Positions 25,873 to 33,767 of a stretch of 64,000 nt of DNA are shown here, piece by piece (positions within the stretch are counted from its first letter, which is position 1; each line of letters starts with the position of its first letter). Position numbers and translations under genes: made by a program. Source of the DNA: Candidatus Yanofskybacteria bacterium CG10_big_fil_rev_8_21_14_0_10_36_16 (GTDB lineage Bacteria; Patescibacteria; Paceibacteria; 2-02-FULL-40-12; IGHO2-01-FULL-4-A); the NCBI GenBank assembly GCA_002794035.1, contig PCXQ01000004.1, forward strand, positions 186,001-250,000. Reading direction: 5' to 3'. The notes under the pieces were generated by a model. The model was not told the DNA's origin, did no database searches, and worked only from the letters and a program-made list of their open reading frames with translations.

Positions 25873-26051
25873 TGTGTTCTTGTAAACCTTCCGCGGGCGG
25901 ATAGATCATACGGGGAATTTGTTCTTGGTATATTTTTTCGTATATATTTTTGAGCTTGGTTTCTTTCACGTTCTTTTTTGATATAGTCTGCCGTCCTATT
26001 AATATCATATGGATTTCTGTCAGCACTGGAACCCTGAGAATCCTTTGCCAC
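25869..26051 (-). CDS. Small basic protein (60 aa)
   Basis: Unknown, very polar and Arg/Asn/Tyr-rich (MAKDSQGSSADRNPYDINRT, YDLSARGRFTRTH). It is probably unfolded or nucleic-acid-binding (inference). The start is GTG with AGGAGTGAAAG directly upstream; a terminator overlaps the stop. The signals make it likely to be expressed despite its length. Confidence 0.55.
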   Translation of the reverse strand: MAKDSQGSSADRNPYDINRTADYIKKERERNQAQKYIRKNIPRTNSPYDLSARGRFTRTH

Positions 26052-26170
26052 CTTTCACTCCTAATTATTATAGGTACTAAATCAAATTTAACATATAAAA
26101 TTTAAACCGTCTACCCAACATCCCATCTATTAAAAAGGCCCGCCCTGGCAGGTCATTTTAAAAATTAAAA

Positions 26171-26500
26171 TCAGAAACGGCCACTTGAAACAAAGTGTTC
26201 AATTTCAGTTATTAAATTGCACTCAAGACATAGAACAAAATATTCTGTTAGCCAAGAATCCCCTTCCGGGCTATCCACAGTTTGCACATAATGCTTAACG
26301 ACTGGTTGCATGTGATAACATTTTGAACAAGTGTATTGATTAACTTGGTCTAAACTTACTACTAAATACCCATGGGGCACACCATCATACCTTATACCGG
26401 CCCATCCCCCTGTTTGAGATATTGATGCTAAATATTTTTTCCACTCATACTGTGTCTTATACAACTTTATGCCTTCAGGTAGAAATTCTAGAACAACCAC
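26171..26500 (-). CDS. Zinc-ribbon hypothetical protein (109 aa)
   Basis: Unknown. Two CxxC pairs, CSKC near residue 57 and CLEC near 94, are spaced as in a zinc ribbon. The N-terminal part carries a compact domain (EFLPEGIKLYKTQYEWKKYL). The start is GTG. On the minus strand a TTGACA (26547-26552) followed about 14-16 bp later by an AT-rich -10 suggests a promoter with a leader of about 20 nt. Confidence 0.6.
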   Translation of the reverse strand: MVVLEFLPEGIKLYKTQYEWKKYLASISQTGGWAGIRYDGVPHGYLVVSLDQVNQYTCSKCYHMQPVVKHYVQTVDSPEGDSWLTEYFVLCLECNLITEIEHFVSSGRF

Positions 26501-26703
26501 TGGGTTAGAATCACGATCAACAAAAAAATATATATTCTTGTATCTTTGTCAATATTAATTATTTTTTAAATTAAAAGGGTTTCCTTTGAAAAATCCAAAA
26601 AGCAATCACAAGGTTTTTTCTTTAGAATTTCTTACTGTAAAAGTTTTGTGAATAAATATCCCACAACCTTATGGTTTTATGATTGAGGCAACTAACCTAA
26701 AAA

Positions 26704-27180
26704 TTAATTGAGGGCCCAAATAGCGTAATTTAAATATGTTGCAAAGCTAACCCAAAGAAGATAAGGAACCAGAAGATATGCAGCTAGCTTTGATATTTTA
26801 TAAAAAACCTTGATTGTCCAAACAATAGCAAACCAAAGCACCACAATATCAACCAGAGCCAATCCTGGATTTTTAAAGCCAAAGAAAATAATTGACCAAA
26901 TAGCATTTAATAAAAGTTGAAAACCAAAAATACTAAGCGCCGTTCTTACACTCCTTTGACTCCAGCCATTCCGCCACACTAAAAATGCAGCAACACCCAT
27001 TAGTGTATAAAGAATTGTCCAAACGGGTCCGAACACCCAAGCGGGAGGGTTCAATGCCGGCTTTGTAATTGTAGCGTACCAATTTGGAATTGCAGAAAAA
27101 GTAAACAGAGAACCGATAACCCCAGCTGACTGGGAAACAGTAATAGCAATTACTAATTTAAAAAAAATATTTATCTTCAT
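26704..27180 (-). CDS. tspO: TspO/MBR family tryptophan-rich sensory protein
   Basis: Five-helix membrane protein binding tetrapyrroles or sterol-like ligands. The signature NPPAWVFGPVWTILYTLMG is intact, as is WRNGWSQRSVRTALSIFGFQ then NAIWSIIFFGFKNPGLAL. The C-terminus is typical (PYLLWVSFATYLNYAIW). The ATG at 27180 is chosen because a TATAAT lies 6 nt before it (27187-27192), implying a leaderless mRNA. A porphyrin-linked role is known for the family, but no haem genes are nearby. Confidence 0.92.
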   Translation of the reverse strand: MKINIFFKLVIAITVSQSAGVIGSLFTFSAIPNWYATITKPALNPPAWVFGPVWTILYTLMGVAAFLVWRNGWSQRSVRTALSIFGFQLLLNAIWSIIFFGFKNPGLALVDIVVLWFAIVWTIKVFYKISKLAAYLLVPYLLWVSFATYLNYAIWALN

Positions 27181-27261
27181 ACTATAATTATACAAAAAAA
27201 CACTGTTTTACACAGTATCCCTTACCCCAACTACACAAAAAAAAATAATCAAATTAAAGTA

Positions 27262-27283
27262 AAGCCCCGCTATAGCGGGGCAA
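27262..27283 (-). terminator. Terminator of the 65-aa gene
   Basis: GCCCCGC-TATA-GCGGGGC perfect stem, 5 bp after the stop; on the minus strand a short T-rich tail follows. Confidence 0.75.
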
Positions 27284-27285
27284 AA

Positions 27286-27483
27286 TCATCTCCAGACAGA
27301 AAAACCTTTTTGTTTAAACCATTTCTTAACTTTACAGGTATCACGATCAAAACTTTCAATAGAAACAAAATAATCTCTCACTTCGCCATTTATAGCCGAA
27401 GCGCAAATTTCTGCATCTCGCTTATTCTTAAAACTCCCATAAAATTTTAAACCACCTTCATCAATAAGATCAAACACCGCCAT
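27286..27483 (-). CDS. Small protein, paralogue of its upstream neighbour (65 aa)
   Basis: Unknown. It shares a pattern with the next gene upstream: KFYGSFKNKRDAEICA here against KYFFATFNNREDAEDCA there, then EVRDYFVSIESFD against EVRDYGVDIISYD, and GFSVW at the end of both. The shared fold is probably a small alpha/beta domain of about 60 residues. AAGGAG lies 8 nt before the ATG. Confidence 0.65.
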   Translation of the reverse strand: MAVFDLIDEGGLKFYGSFKNKRDAEICASAINGEVRDYFVSIESFDRDTCKVKKWFKQKGFSVWR

Positions 27484-27495
27484 ACCACATACTCC

Positions 27496-27753
27496 TTATG
27501 TAATATTAAAATCTTGTGTTTTTTTAGGACTAACCCAGACAGAAAAACCGACGGTCTTCTCCCATGAAGTAACCCGGCCAGTTTGTGGATCATATGAGAT
27601 AATATCCACCCCATAATCACGCACTTCGTGATTGCCACCAAAAGCACAATCTTCAGCATCTTCCCTATTGTTAAAGGTTGCGAAAAAATATTTACCGTCT
27701 TTGAAAAATCTATAGAGTAATTCATGATCCTGTTTATCACTTGGATCAAACAT
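27496..27753 (-). CDS. Small protein, tandem paralogue (85 aa)
   Basis: Unknown, related to the 65-aa gene 12 bp downstream (see EVRDYGVDIISYDP and GFSVW). It has an extra N-terminal segment (MFDPSDKQDHELLYRF) and C-terminal tail (VSPKKTQDFNIT). The start at 27753 is set by AAGGAG 8 nt upstream; an earlier in-frame start lacks a site. The two genes probably arose by duplication and form one transcript ending at the terminator near 27270. Confidence 0.65.
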   Translation of the reverse strand: MFDPSDKQDHELLYRFFKDGKYFFATFNNREDAEDCAFGGNHEVRDYGVDIISYDPQTGRVTSWEKTVGFSVWVSPKKTQDFNIT

Positions 27754-27878
27754 TCTTGTTTTCTCCTTCAATTAAGTTTTAATTAACTGAAATAAATATA
27801 TCACGACAATACACTGCTGTCAAATATAAGTGTCCATACATTTTCTGAGGTTGTAATCAAGGACAGATTTGTAATTAA

Positions 27879-27900
27879 AAAGACCGATTTCTCGGTCTAT
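27879..27900 (-). terminator. Terminator of the 118-aa gene
   Basis: AGACCGA-TTTC-TCGGTCT stem (27881-27898); on the minus strand it is followed by TTTTTAATT. Confidence 0.75.
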
Positions 27901-27905
27901 AAATT

Positions 27906-28262
27906 TCATGATGCCTTTAAAATATTCATCAAGCTTTCTATTTTCTCATTAATCTCTTTTGCCTCATCATAGCTTCTTTCTTTAACCACCACAAACAGCT
28001 CAGTCTCCAGCTCATTGATCAGCACCCTTATAAATGTCGGATTGCCTGATTTCAAATATACCCCGTTCACTCTTTCATCAAATTGATTAACTTCATACCT
28101 AGCATCTTCAAAATCAAACTCACAGCTTAAAGCTTCTGCAAATGCTGATTTACTTCCAGGAACATGTTTAACCCTATCTGCCTCAAGAGCATCAAGAAAT
28201 AAATTGAGCCTGGAAAATGGTAAATTCGTTGCAATATGTTTGCGATTCTCTGGAACGGCCAT
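27906..28262 (-). CDS. Hypothetical protein (118 aa)
   Basis: Unknown soluble protein. The N-terminus is basic (PENRKHIATNLPFSRLNLFL). The middle (FDFEDARYEVNQFDERVNG) and the ending helix (SYDEAKEINEKIESLMNIL) suggest an alpha/beta fold with a C-terminal helix. A GAAAGGAGAAAG ribosome site precedes the ATG, and a terminator sits 6 bp after the stop. Another member of the run of single small genes. Confidence 0.55.
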   Translation of the reverse strand: MAVPENRKHIATNLPFSRLNLFLDALEADRVKHVPGSKSAFAEALSCEFDFEDARYEVNQFDERVNGVYLKSGNPTFIRVLINELETELFVVVKERSYDEAKEINEKIESLMNILKAS

Positions 28263-28345
28263 TTCTTTCTCCTTTCATTCACTTATTAAAGTATTGGAAT
28301 TATAGCACCGAATTATATCTTGTCCAGCCAAACTGGATTATCATG

Positions 28346-28597
28346 TCATGCATTTATCTGCATTTTCATTTTTCTCCACCGTTGAATCCCGCCAAAAGCA
28401 GTAAAGACAAAGAAATAACCCTGCACAACGAATGCTCGCCACGCTTCAGCGTAATAAGTTTCAATGCCTGTACCCAATTGTCCAATGAGCATTCCTATAG
28501 TAAAGATAATGAATTTCTTGTCGGAAAGCTTTCCCCCACAGTAGGAAAACCATCCCCATGCTATAAGTTGAGTACTTATCATAACCCAAAGAATCAT
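28346..28597 (-). CDS. Small multi-helix membrane protein (83 aa)
   Basis: Unknown. Three hydrophobic segments (MILWVMISTQLIAWGWFSYC, FIIFTIGMLIGQLG, FVVQGYFFVFTAFGGIQRW) and a basic end (RKMKMQ). The pattern of a closing aromatic segment then QRW resembles one repeat of PnuC-like transporters, but it is too short to assign. AAGGAG lies 7 nt before the ATG. Confidence 0.55.
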   Translation of the reverse strand: MILWVMISTQLIAWGWFSYCGGKLSDKKFIIFTIGMLIGQLGTGIETYYAEAWRAFVVQGYFFVFTAFGGIQRWRKMKMQINA

Positions 28598-28950
28598 TGA
28601 TGTTCTCCTTGTTCTTGCAAATACTATAAAATTACCTGCCGACCCAACCGTGGCGGGAGAAGAAAGCTCACAACATACAATTTGGCTCCCGAATTAAAAC
28701 TTTCACAAACCCCGAAGGAGAACAAGTTTCCTAAGGTGCATGCTTTTGAAATTATTTTACCAAATCTAATACATAAATCCGAAACCCTCCTTCGCACAAA
28801 ACTACGGAAGAGCGCAGAGCGAAACCTGAAATGATGCACCCGCCTCTATTTTTCTGGAGCAAAGGAGGTAGGACAGCAAACTCATCCAAGCGGACTTCTG
28901 CTTTCTTTTTTTAAAAAATTGACATCTACTGTATTTGCCCCATAGCATCA
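28598..28950. repeat. Intergenic region with foldback structure
   Basis: No convincing gene. It contains CGAAGGAG (28713-28720) and CTCCTTCG (28787-28794) as closing arms, plus GTGCAT (near 28735) facing ATGCAC (near 28830). An open frame on the minus strand (28624-28839) is compositionally odd, lacks a ribosome site and overlaps these arms, so I treat it as a by-product of the repeat. Confidence 0.45.
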
Positions 28951-30000
28951 CTAGCGGATATTGTTTATAGAATTCTTTGCTGTATCATGTTTGACTTTCA
29001 TGATATTGCTCAGCGTCTCTATAGTAAATGCTCTTGTTTCAAACAAAACAAGCACCTCATCGTCAATTTCTGGTAAAATTGCTTTTGTTTCAGATTCTAT
29101 ATCACTGACAGCAACGAGTTTCTTAAAAAGAAAAGAGTGCCAAGGATATGCAACCTTTACCAACCTGTCCTGTATAACCTCGGCACGCACAACAAGAGAA
29201 GTGTTAAAGATACCGAGAAAACGGGCTGGCATTTCATATTCAATTTTCACTTTTTCTTCATCAACTTGAATGGATTTCACATTTTCGTCTTTCAACAAAA
29301 TTCCTTTGGCAAAATTTTCCAGCTCTTGTCCTGATTTCACTTGAGAGTGCTCTTTTACAGTTTCAAGAAAATCGCTTTTCTCTTTCTCATCCCATTCGCG
29401 AATCTCTCGTGCTTCTATCGAAATAGTATTCCTCTGCAAAAAATCTAAATCACTCTCATTATATTGAACAACTGCTTCTCTTTCTATATGGTCAGGGTCG
29501 CCTTCTACTGGATCTATTTCTAAAATAGCAGGACCTGCCGCATTATCGTTTGTGCTATCGGTCACAGAGGATGGATTTACTACCTCTATTATGGCAGGGC
29601 CTGGAGCACTTTCACCCTCACTCTCAAGAGTGCTCACAATCTGCACAGCGCCAACAACGATTGTTCGTCCGTTTGAATCGGCAGTTACAAATTCAAATTC
29701 ATATGTTCCTGCCATGGGTGGTGTTACGTAAATTACATTTCCGCTTTGTGTACTAAATTTATATGGACCAGACGTTTGACGCCATGAATAGGTACGCATA
29801 GTTCCATCGTCTATACTCGTTGATCCGTCGAGTATGAATCTTTGTCCAACCATACCCTCAACACTTGTTGCCTTAACCTCTCCTTTAATATCGCCGAGTT
29901 TTATATAATAATCAGTCGCCGCGTACACTGATGCAACTGTCCCCAAAAAGACCACAAACATCAAGGTAGAAAGTATTGTTTTTTTGATATATATTTTCAT
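28951..30000 (-). CDS. Secreted PKD-domain protein
   Basis: The signal peptide (TILSTLMFVVFLGTVASVYA) is followed by a PKD-like beta-sandwich (residues about 45-125: GQRFILDGSTSIDDGTMRTY, SWRQTSGPYKF, AGTYEFEFVTADSNG). Two linker repeats with the motif GPAIIEV/GPAILEI come next, then an unrecognised C-terminal domain (about 190-349). PKD domains usually mediate protein or carbohydrate contacts at the cell surface. A perfect 11-bp inverted repeat lies directly before the ATG. Confidence 0.75.
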   Translation of the reverse strand: MKIYIKKTILSTLMFVVFLGTVASVYAATDYYIKLGDIKGEVKATSVEGMVGQRFILDGSTSIDDGTMRTYSWRQTSGPYKFSTQSGNVIYVTPPMAGTYEFEFVTADSNGRTIVVGAVQIVSTLESEGESAPGPAIIEVVNPSSVTDSTNDNAAGPAILEIDPVEGDPDHIEREAVVQYNESDLDFLQRNTISIEAREIREWDEKEKSDFLETVKEHSQVKSGQELENFAKGILLKDENVKSIQVDEEKVKIEYEMPARFLGIFNTSLVVRAEVIQDRLVKVAYPWHSFLFKKLVAVSDIESETKAILPEIDDEVLVLFETRAFTIETLSNIMKVKHDTAKNSINNIR

Positions 30001-30003
30001 ACT

Positions 30004-30028
30004 ATTTCTGTTACATAGTAACAGAAAT
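30004..30028. promoter_or_regulatory. Perfect palindrome (operator-like) upstream of the PKD gene
   Basis: ATTTCTGTTAC-ATA-GTAACAGAAAT, 11-bp arms, ends 3 bp before the ATG on the minus strand. It lacks the T-run expected of a terminator, so it could be a repressor operator or an mRNA hairpin masking the start. Confidence 0.45.
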
Positions 30029-30413
30029 GGTGATAAATAGCCACCAGAAGAATCTAAAGAAATCTCTTTGCCAAAAAGTTTCTTTTAAACATTGCTTATT
30101 CCCCCGAAAGCATTAAAATCTGTTTCATTTCCCGCCAAAGTGTCCCGCCGGAGGCGGGACACGGAGCGAAGCCCAGCCCCGCCAATGGCGAGGATGAGCA
30201 ACATGCTGGCCGGCAAGGCAGAGCGAACACTTTCATCTTCAAAAAATGAGTTCATGTCTATTTTTTGGCTCTGGGAACATGGGGCACCAAAGGACAGCAA
30301 TAAAGACCCCGAAAGGGATCTGACCCCTTTCGTTATTTTAAAATTTTGATTTTGGTATAAAAGTATGTTAAATAATTTAATATACTTAAGTACTTTGACA
30401 AAAGGAAGAAAAA
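30029..30413. other. Intergenic region with two hairpins and a probable promoter
   Basis: Contains a perfect GC-rich hairpin GTGTCCCGCC-GGA-GGCGGGACAC (30140-30162) and a terminator-like CGAAAGGG ... CCCTTTCG (30310-30332) followed by TTATTTTAAAATTTT. A TATAAA near 30354 and the inverted repeat AAGTATGTTAAA...TTTAATATACTT form the leader of the mutase gene. Short open frames here lack coding character. Confidence 0.5.
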
Positions 30414-31937
30414 ATGCCAAAAAAATATACCCCGGGAAAACCCGGTGAATTTCCATTTACACGAGGAACCCGATCTCTAGGGTATCAAGATCCTAAGAAA
30501 AAGTTTTGGACAATGAGAATGTTCTCTGGTTTTGGATCTGCTGAAAACACTAATGAGCGTTTTAAAAAACTATTATCCGAAGGTGAAACTGGATTGTCAA
30601 CCGCATTTGATATGCCCACCCTTTTAGGACTTGATTCTGATGATCCTAGGGCCAAATGGGATATCGGAAAGGGAGGGGTCGCAGTTTGTACTCTCGAGGA
30701 TATGGAAGTCCTTTTCAAAGACATACCATTAGACAAAGTTACAACCTCTATGACAATAAATGCTCCTGCTGCAGTTTTATTGGCAATGTATATTGCTGTT
30801 GCAGAAAAAAAAGGGATTTCAAAGAATCAAATTGGAGGAACAATCCAAAATGACATTTTAAAAGAATATATTGCTCAAAAAGAGTGGATTTTTCCCCCAT
30901 TACCTTCAGTGCGTTTAATAGTTGATACGATTGAATATTGTTCTGAATTTGTACCACGCTGGAACACTGTTTCAATCTCCGGCTACCACATTCGAGAGGC
31001 AGGAGCTACAGCAGTACAGGAATTAGCTTTTACTTTGGCAGATGGCATAGCCTATGTCGAAGCATGTATAAAAAGAGGCTTGCGAATTGATGATTTTGCG
31101 TCCAGACTTTCTTTCTTTTTTGATTTTCACAATAATTTTTTTGAAGAAATAGCAAAATTAAGAGCCGCCCGATATTTATGGGCACACATTATTAAAGAAA
31201 GATTCGGCGCACAAAACACGAGATCGATGATGTGTAGAATGCACGTCCAAACTGCAGGCTGCACACTAACTCACCAACAACCCTTGAACAACATCGTCAG
31301 AGTAGCAATACAAGCTCTGGGTGCGGTTTTGGGGAATACCCAATCACTACACACAAATTCTTATGATGAAGAATTGTGCCTACCCTCCGAGGAAGCTGTC
31401 ATAATTGCCTTGCGTACTCAGCAAATAATTGCCCACGAAACAGGCATTGCAAATGTTCCTGATCCCCTTGGTGGCTCTCCCTACATAGAAGGTCTCACCA
31501 AAAAATTGATAGAAGACGCACGAGATTATATAAAAAAAATAGATGACATGGGAGGCATGATAAAAGCTATTGAAAAAGGTTTTCCTCAAAAAGAGATACG
31601 AGACTCGGCTTGGCTTGATAAAAAGTTTCAAGACGATAAAACCAAAATCGTAGTTGGTGCAAATAAATTTAATGACACATCAGAAGAAGAAAGTTGTGGA
31701 AATTTTGAAATTGATCCTCAAGCTCAAACACGTCAACTAGAAAGACTTAAAGCTTTCAAGGCAAGAAAAAATTCTAAATTAGTTAAAGAATCTTTATTAG
31801 AAATAAAAATTGCGGCTATGGAAAATAAAAACCTGATGCCCTATTTAATTGAAGCTGTAAAAAACAACGTTACTCTTGGTGAAATTTGCACCAGTTTAAA
31901 AAAGGTATTTGGAGAGTATCAGGAGGTGGCAAATTGA
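30414..31937 (+). CDS. Methylmalonyl-CoA mutase-type catalytic subunit (stand-alone)
   Basis: Adenosylcobalamin-dependent acyl-CoA mutase TIM-barrel subunit, archaeal split type (507 aa, no B12 domain). Family motifs: FPFTRGTRSLGY near the N-terminus, GLSTAFDMPTLLGLDSD, WNTVSISGYHIREAGA, LADGIAYVEA, MHVQTAGCTLTHQQPLNN (with the conserved His), NTQSLHTNSYDE, and DPLGGSPYIEGLT. The usual reaction is methylmalonyl-CoA to succinyl-CoA; related mutases act on isobutyryl- or hydroxyisobutyryl-CoA, so the substrate is not settled. The stop overlaps the start of the B12-binding/GTPase gene. AAGGAAG precedes the ATG. Confidence 0.9.
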   Translation: MPKKYTPGKPGEFPFTRGTRSLGYQDPKKKFWTMRMFSGFGSAENTNERFKKLLSEGETGLSTAFDMPTLLGLDSDDPRAKWDIGKGGVAVCTLEDMEVLFKDIPLDKVTTSMTINAPAAVLLAMYIAVAEKKGISKNQIGGTIQNDILKEYIAQKEWIFPPLPSVRLIVDTIEYCSEFVPRWNTVSISGYHIREAGATAVQELAFTLADGIAYVEACIKRGLRIDDFASRLSFFFDFHNNFFEEIAKLRAARYLWAHIIKERFGAQNTRSMMCRMHVQTAGCTLTHQQPLNNIVRVAIQALGAVLGNTQSLHTNSYDEELCLPSEEAVIIALRTQQIIAHETGIANVPDPLGGSPYIEGLTKKLIEDARDYIKKIDDMGGMIKAIEKGFPQKEIRDSAWLDKKFQDDKTKIVVGANKFNDTSEEESCGNFEIDPQAQTRQLERLKAFKARKNSKLVKESLLEIKIAAMENKNLMPYLIEAVKNNVTLGEICTSLKKVFGEYQEVAN

Positions 31938-33043
31938 CTACAAAAATATTGCTGGTAAAGGGTGGACTAGATGGTCATGATCGTGGAATTCAAATTGTGA
32001 CTAAGGCTCTGAGAGATTCTGGTTTTGATGTAATTTATGGTGGCCTTTATTGTTCTCCCGAAGAAATAGCAGCAATAACCATTCAAGAAAATGTCGATGT
32101 GGTTGGAATTTCCACACACAGCGGAAATCATCTGGGTATTTTTTCAGAAACCATAAAAATTTTAAAAGAAAAAACAAATACCCACTGGCCCATTATTGGC
32201 GGAGGAATTATTCCAGCAAACGACATCCCCGCTCTTGAGAAAATGGGTGTAGATAAAATTTATTTACCAAGTACTAACATTACAGAAATTGTTGAATTCA
32301 TAAAGGGGCTGAAGTTAATGAAAAGAAAAAAAGAATCACAACAAAAAACAATTGAAAGAATTTTAAAAGGAGAAGTTTTTGCGGCAGCGTCTTTAATGTC
32401 ATTAGTTGAACAAGGCGACAATAACGCAAAGAAAATAATTTCTAAATTACCAGATTTATCCCCCCAAACTATTGTAGTTGGCATAACTGGCTTCGGCGGC
32501 GTTGGAAAAAGTACTTTAATTAACAAACTTATCGAACATTTCAGAAAGGACAGAAAAACTGTTGGGGTTATAGCATGTGACCCAGTGAGTGTTTCCCGTG
32601 GTGCAGTTATGGGAGACAGAATAAGAATGAAAGATCACGCCCAAGATGAGGGTGTTTTTATAAGAAGTATTGTTCAACGCCAAAATTTCAAAGGAGTAAC
32701 ACCGACAACCCCATCAATTATAAAAATTTTGGGAGCAATGAAAAAAGATATAATAATTGTCGAAACTGCTGGAGCCGGACAGGAAAATTCAGGATTTAAA
32801 GACCTCGTAAAAGTTTTAGTATGGGTTTCTGTTCCCGGACTTGGTGATAAAATCCAAATGCTTAAGGGTGGAGGTATTGAAACTGCCAATATTATAGTTG
32901 TAAACCAATCGGATAAAGCAGCCTCGTATTTGACATTTCAAGATCTTAAAGAACATTTTGAAAACACCAAAAAAATATGCAAAACCAATTCTCTGACAGG
33001 AGAAGGCATTTCCGAATTAGTCAAAGCAATAAAAGTGGTTTAA
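31934..33043 (+). CDS. B12-binding domain fused to MeaB/ArgK-type GTPase
   Basis: The start is TTG at 31934, overlapping the mutase stop as TTGA, with AGGAGGT 6-7 nt upstream; this implies translational coupling. Residues 1 to about 128 are a cobalamin-binding domain (KGGLDGHDRG, axial-ligand His15; THSGNHLG; IIGGGIIP). Residues about 135-369 are a MeaB-type GTPase, the chaperone that loads and protects cobalamin: P-loop GFGGVGKST (186-194), Switch I-like DPVSVSRGAVMGDRIRM, G3 VETAGAGQ and G4 NQSDK. This is the N-terminal half of IcmF without its mutase half. The C-terminal dimerisation arm of MeaB is missing. Confidence 0.88.
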   Translation: MTTKILLVKGGLDGHDRGIQIVTKALRDSGFDVIYGGLYCSPEEIAAITIQENVDVVGISTHSGNHLGIFSETIKILKEKTNTHWPIIGGGIIPANDIPALEKMGVDKIYLPSTNITEIVEFIKGLKLMKRKKESQQKTIERILKGEVFAAASLMSLVEQGDNNAKKIISKLPDLSPQTIVVGITGFGGVGKSTLINKLIEHFRKDRKTVGVIACDPVSVSRGAVMGDRIRMKDHAQDEGVFIRSIVQRQNFKGVTPTTPSIIKILGAMKKDIIIVETAGAGQENSGFKDLVKVLVWVSVPGLGDKIQMLKGGGIETANIIVVNQSDKAASYLTFQDLKEHFENTKKICKTNSLTGEGISELVKAIKVV

Positions 33044-33062
33044 AAATAAACCGCTTTTTTAT
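33032..33062 (+). terminator. Terminator of the mutase operon
   Basis: AAAGTGGTTTA (33032-33042, overlapping the stop codon) pairs with TAAACCGCTTT (33047-33057), then TTT. Confidence 0.8.
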
Positions 33063-33321
33063 TTAATTTAAACTGTCCAATTCCTAATAAAAACAACAAA
33101 ATGGACACTCGTACATTTTTAGGTCTTTATTGTTGTACTACAGCGGCTCCGGGAAGCAACGTCTCAGCAGGACAAATAGGACTCCCCGCCTCTGGCAGGA
33201 CAAACTTCTCATCCTGCCCTCAAAAACTAGTTAAAACAAAAATACAGGGTTAACTCTGTATTTTTATTTTACAAGTTCTGAACTGCTTGCGATGAGTCCG
33301 TCGAATGGTTGCCTGTGTCCT
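33063..33321. other. Intergenic region with terminator-like hairpin and tRNA-like debris
   Basis: Holds a bidirectional hairpin AAATACAG-GGTTAACT-CTGTATTT (33240-33263) with T-rich flanks. Near 33144 GCGGCTCCGGGAAGCA resembles the 3' end of the tRNA-Asn gene read on the opposite strand (GGCTCCGGGAGCA), probably a fragment. No gene seen. Confidence 0.4.
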
Positions 33322-33412
33322 AACGTGCAACTAAGCAAGAACGAGGAAGTACTGAGCACAGCAGTGCGAATGTAGATTCGAGAGAATCATCGAACATATT
33401 ATGTGTCTAAGT
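33322..33412. repeat. Dispersed repeat R1
   Basis: Its first 37 bases (33322-33358, starting AACGTGCAACTAAGC and ending AAGTACTGAGCA) match 34729-34765 with three mismatches. Its second half shares GCAGTGCGAA, GTAGATT and ACATATTATGTG with 34813-34858 in the same order. It lies between the mutase operon and the DsrE-like operon. Confidence 0.75.
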
Positions 33413-33438
33413 TAGAGAAACCAGGTTCCTATAATTTG

Positions 33439-33765
33439 TTATCCAAACACTAAAACCTTATCTGACTCATCAATCATTTTTACCAAATCGATCATAGTGG
33501 TTATAGGACAAACCTTACTTTCGGATTTAGAACGAATTTTAAGACAAGTCTCGCAGGCCACAAGAACACCTTTTAGGTCTTTGAACTCCTGGATTCTCTT
33601 GGAGATATCAAACTGTTCAGTATCAGAAATGTCTTCAACTTCAACTCCTTCATTCATAAGAGAGATTTTAACCGAATGACCCGCTTTTAATGCGGTAATG
33701 GCTAAACGAAATGTATTCCAGATATGTTCTGGATTTTTAGATTGTAAAATAATGCCGATTTTCAT
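33439..33765 (-). CDS. DsrE/DsrF-like sulfur-relay family protein
   Basis: Small Rossmann-like protein (108 aa) of the DsrE/F family. MKIGIILQSKNPEHIWNTFR opens the fold, and GVLVACETCLKIRSKSE places two Cys at the typical loop, with another at KVCPITT. Family members carry or transfer sulfur as persulfides, or are of unknown function. It is 2 bp after the DUF2061 gene, so these are one operon with the SHOCT protein. Confidence 0.78.
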   Translation of the reverse strand: MKIGIILQSKNPEHIWNTFRLAITALKAGHSVKISLMNEGVEVEDISDTEQFDISKRIQEFKDLKGVLVACETCLKIRSKSESKVCPITTMIDLVKMIDESDKVLVFG

Positions 33766-33767
33766 AA

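Noticed and set aside
28624..28839. Minus-strand frame of 71 codons
   Set aside because: Overlaps inverted-repeat arms, lacks a ribosome site, and its Arg/Phe/Ser-rich translation resembles no protein.
30346..30413. Cobalamin riboswitch upstream of the mutase
   Set aside because: The leader after the likely -10 is only about 55 nt and holds a single AT-rich hairpin; no B12-box-like sequence.
30085..30456. Overlapping frames on both strands before the mutase gene
   Set aside because: Translations are low-quality and run through GC-rich hairpins and the mutase promoter; no start signals.
33144..33165. Possible extra tRNA
   Set aside because: Only about 15 bases resemble a tRNA 3' end; no D- or anticodon arm could be found.
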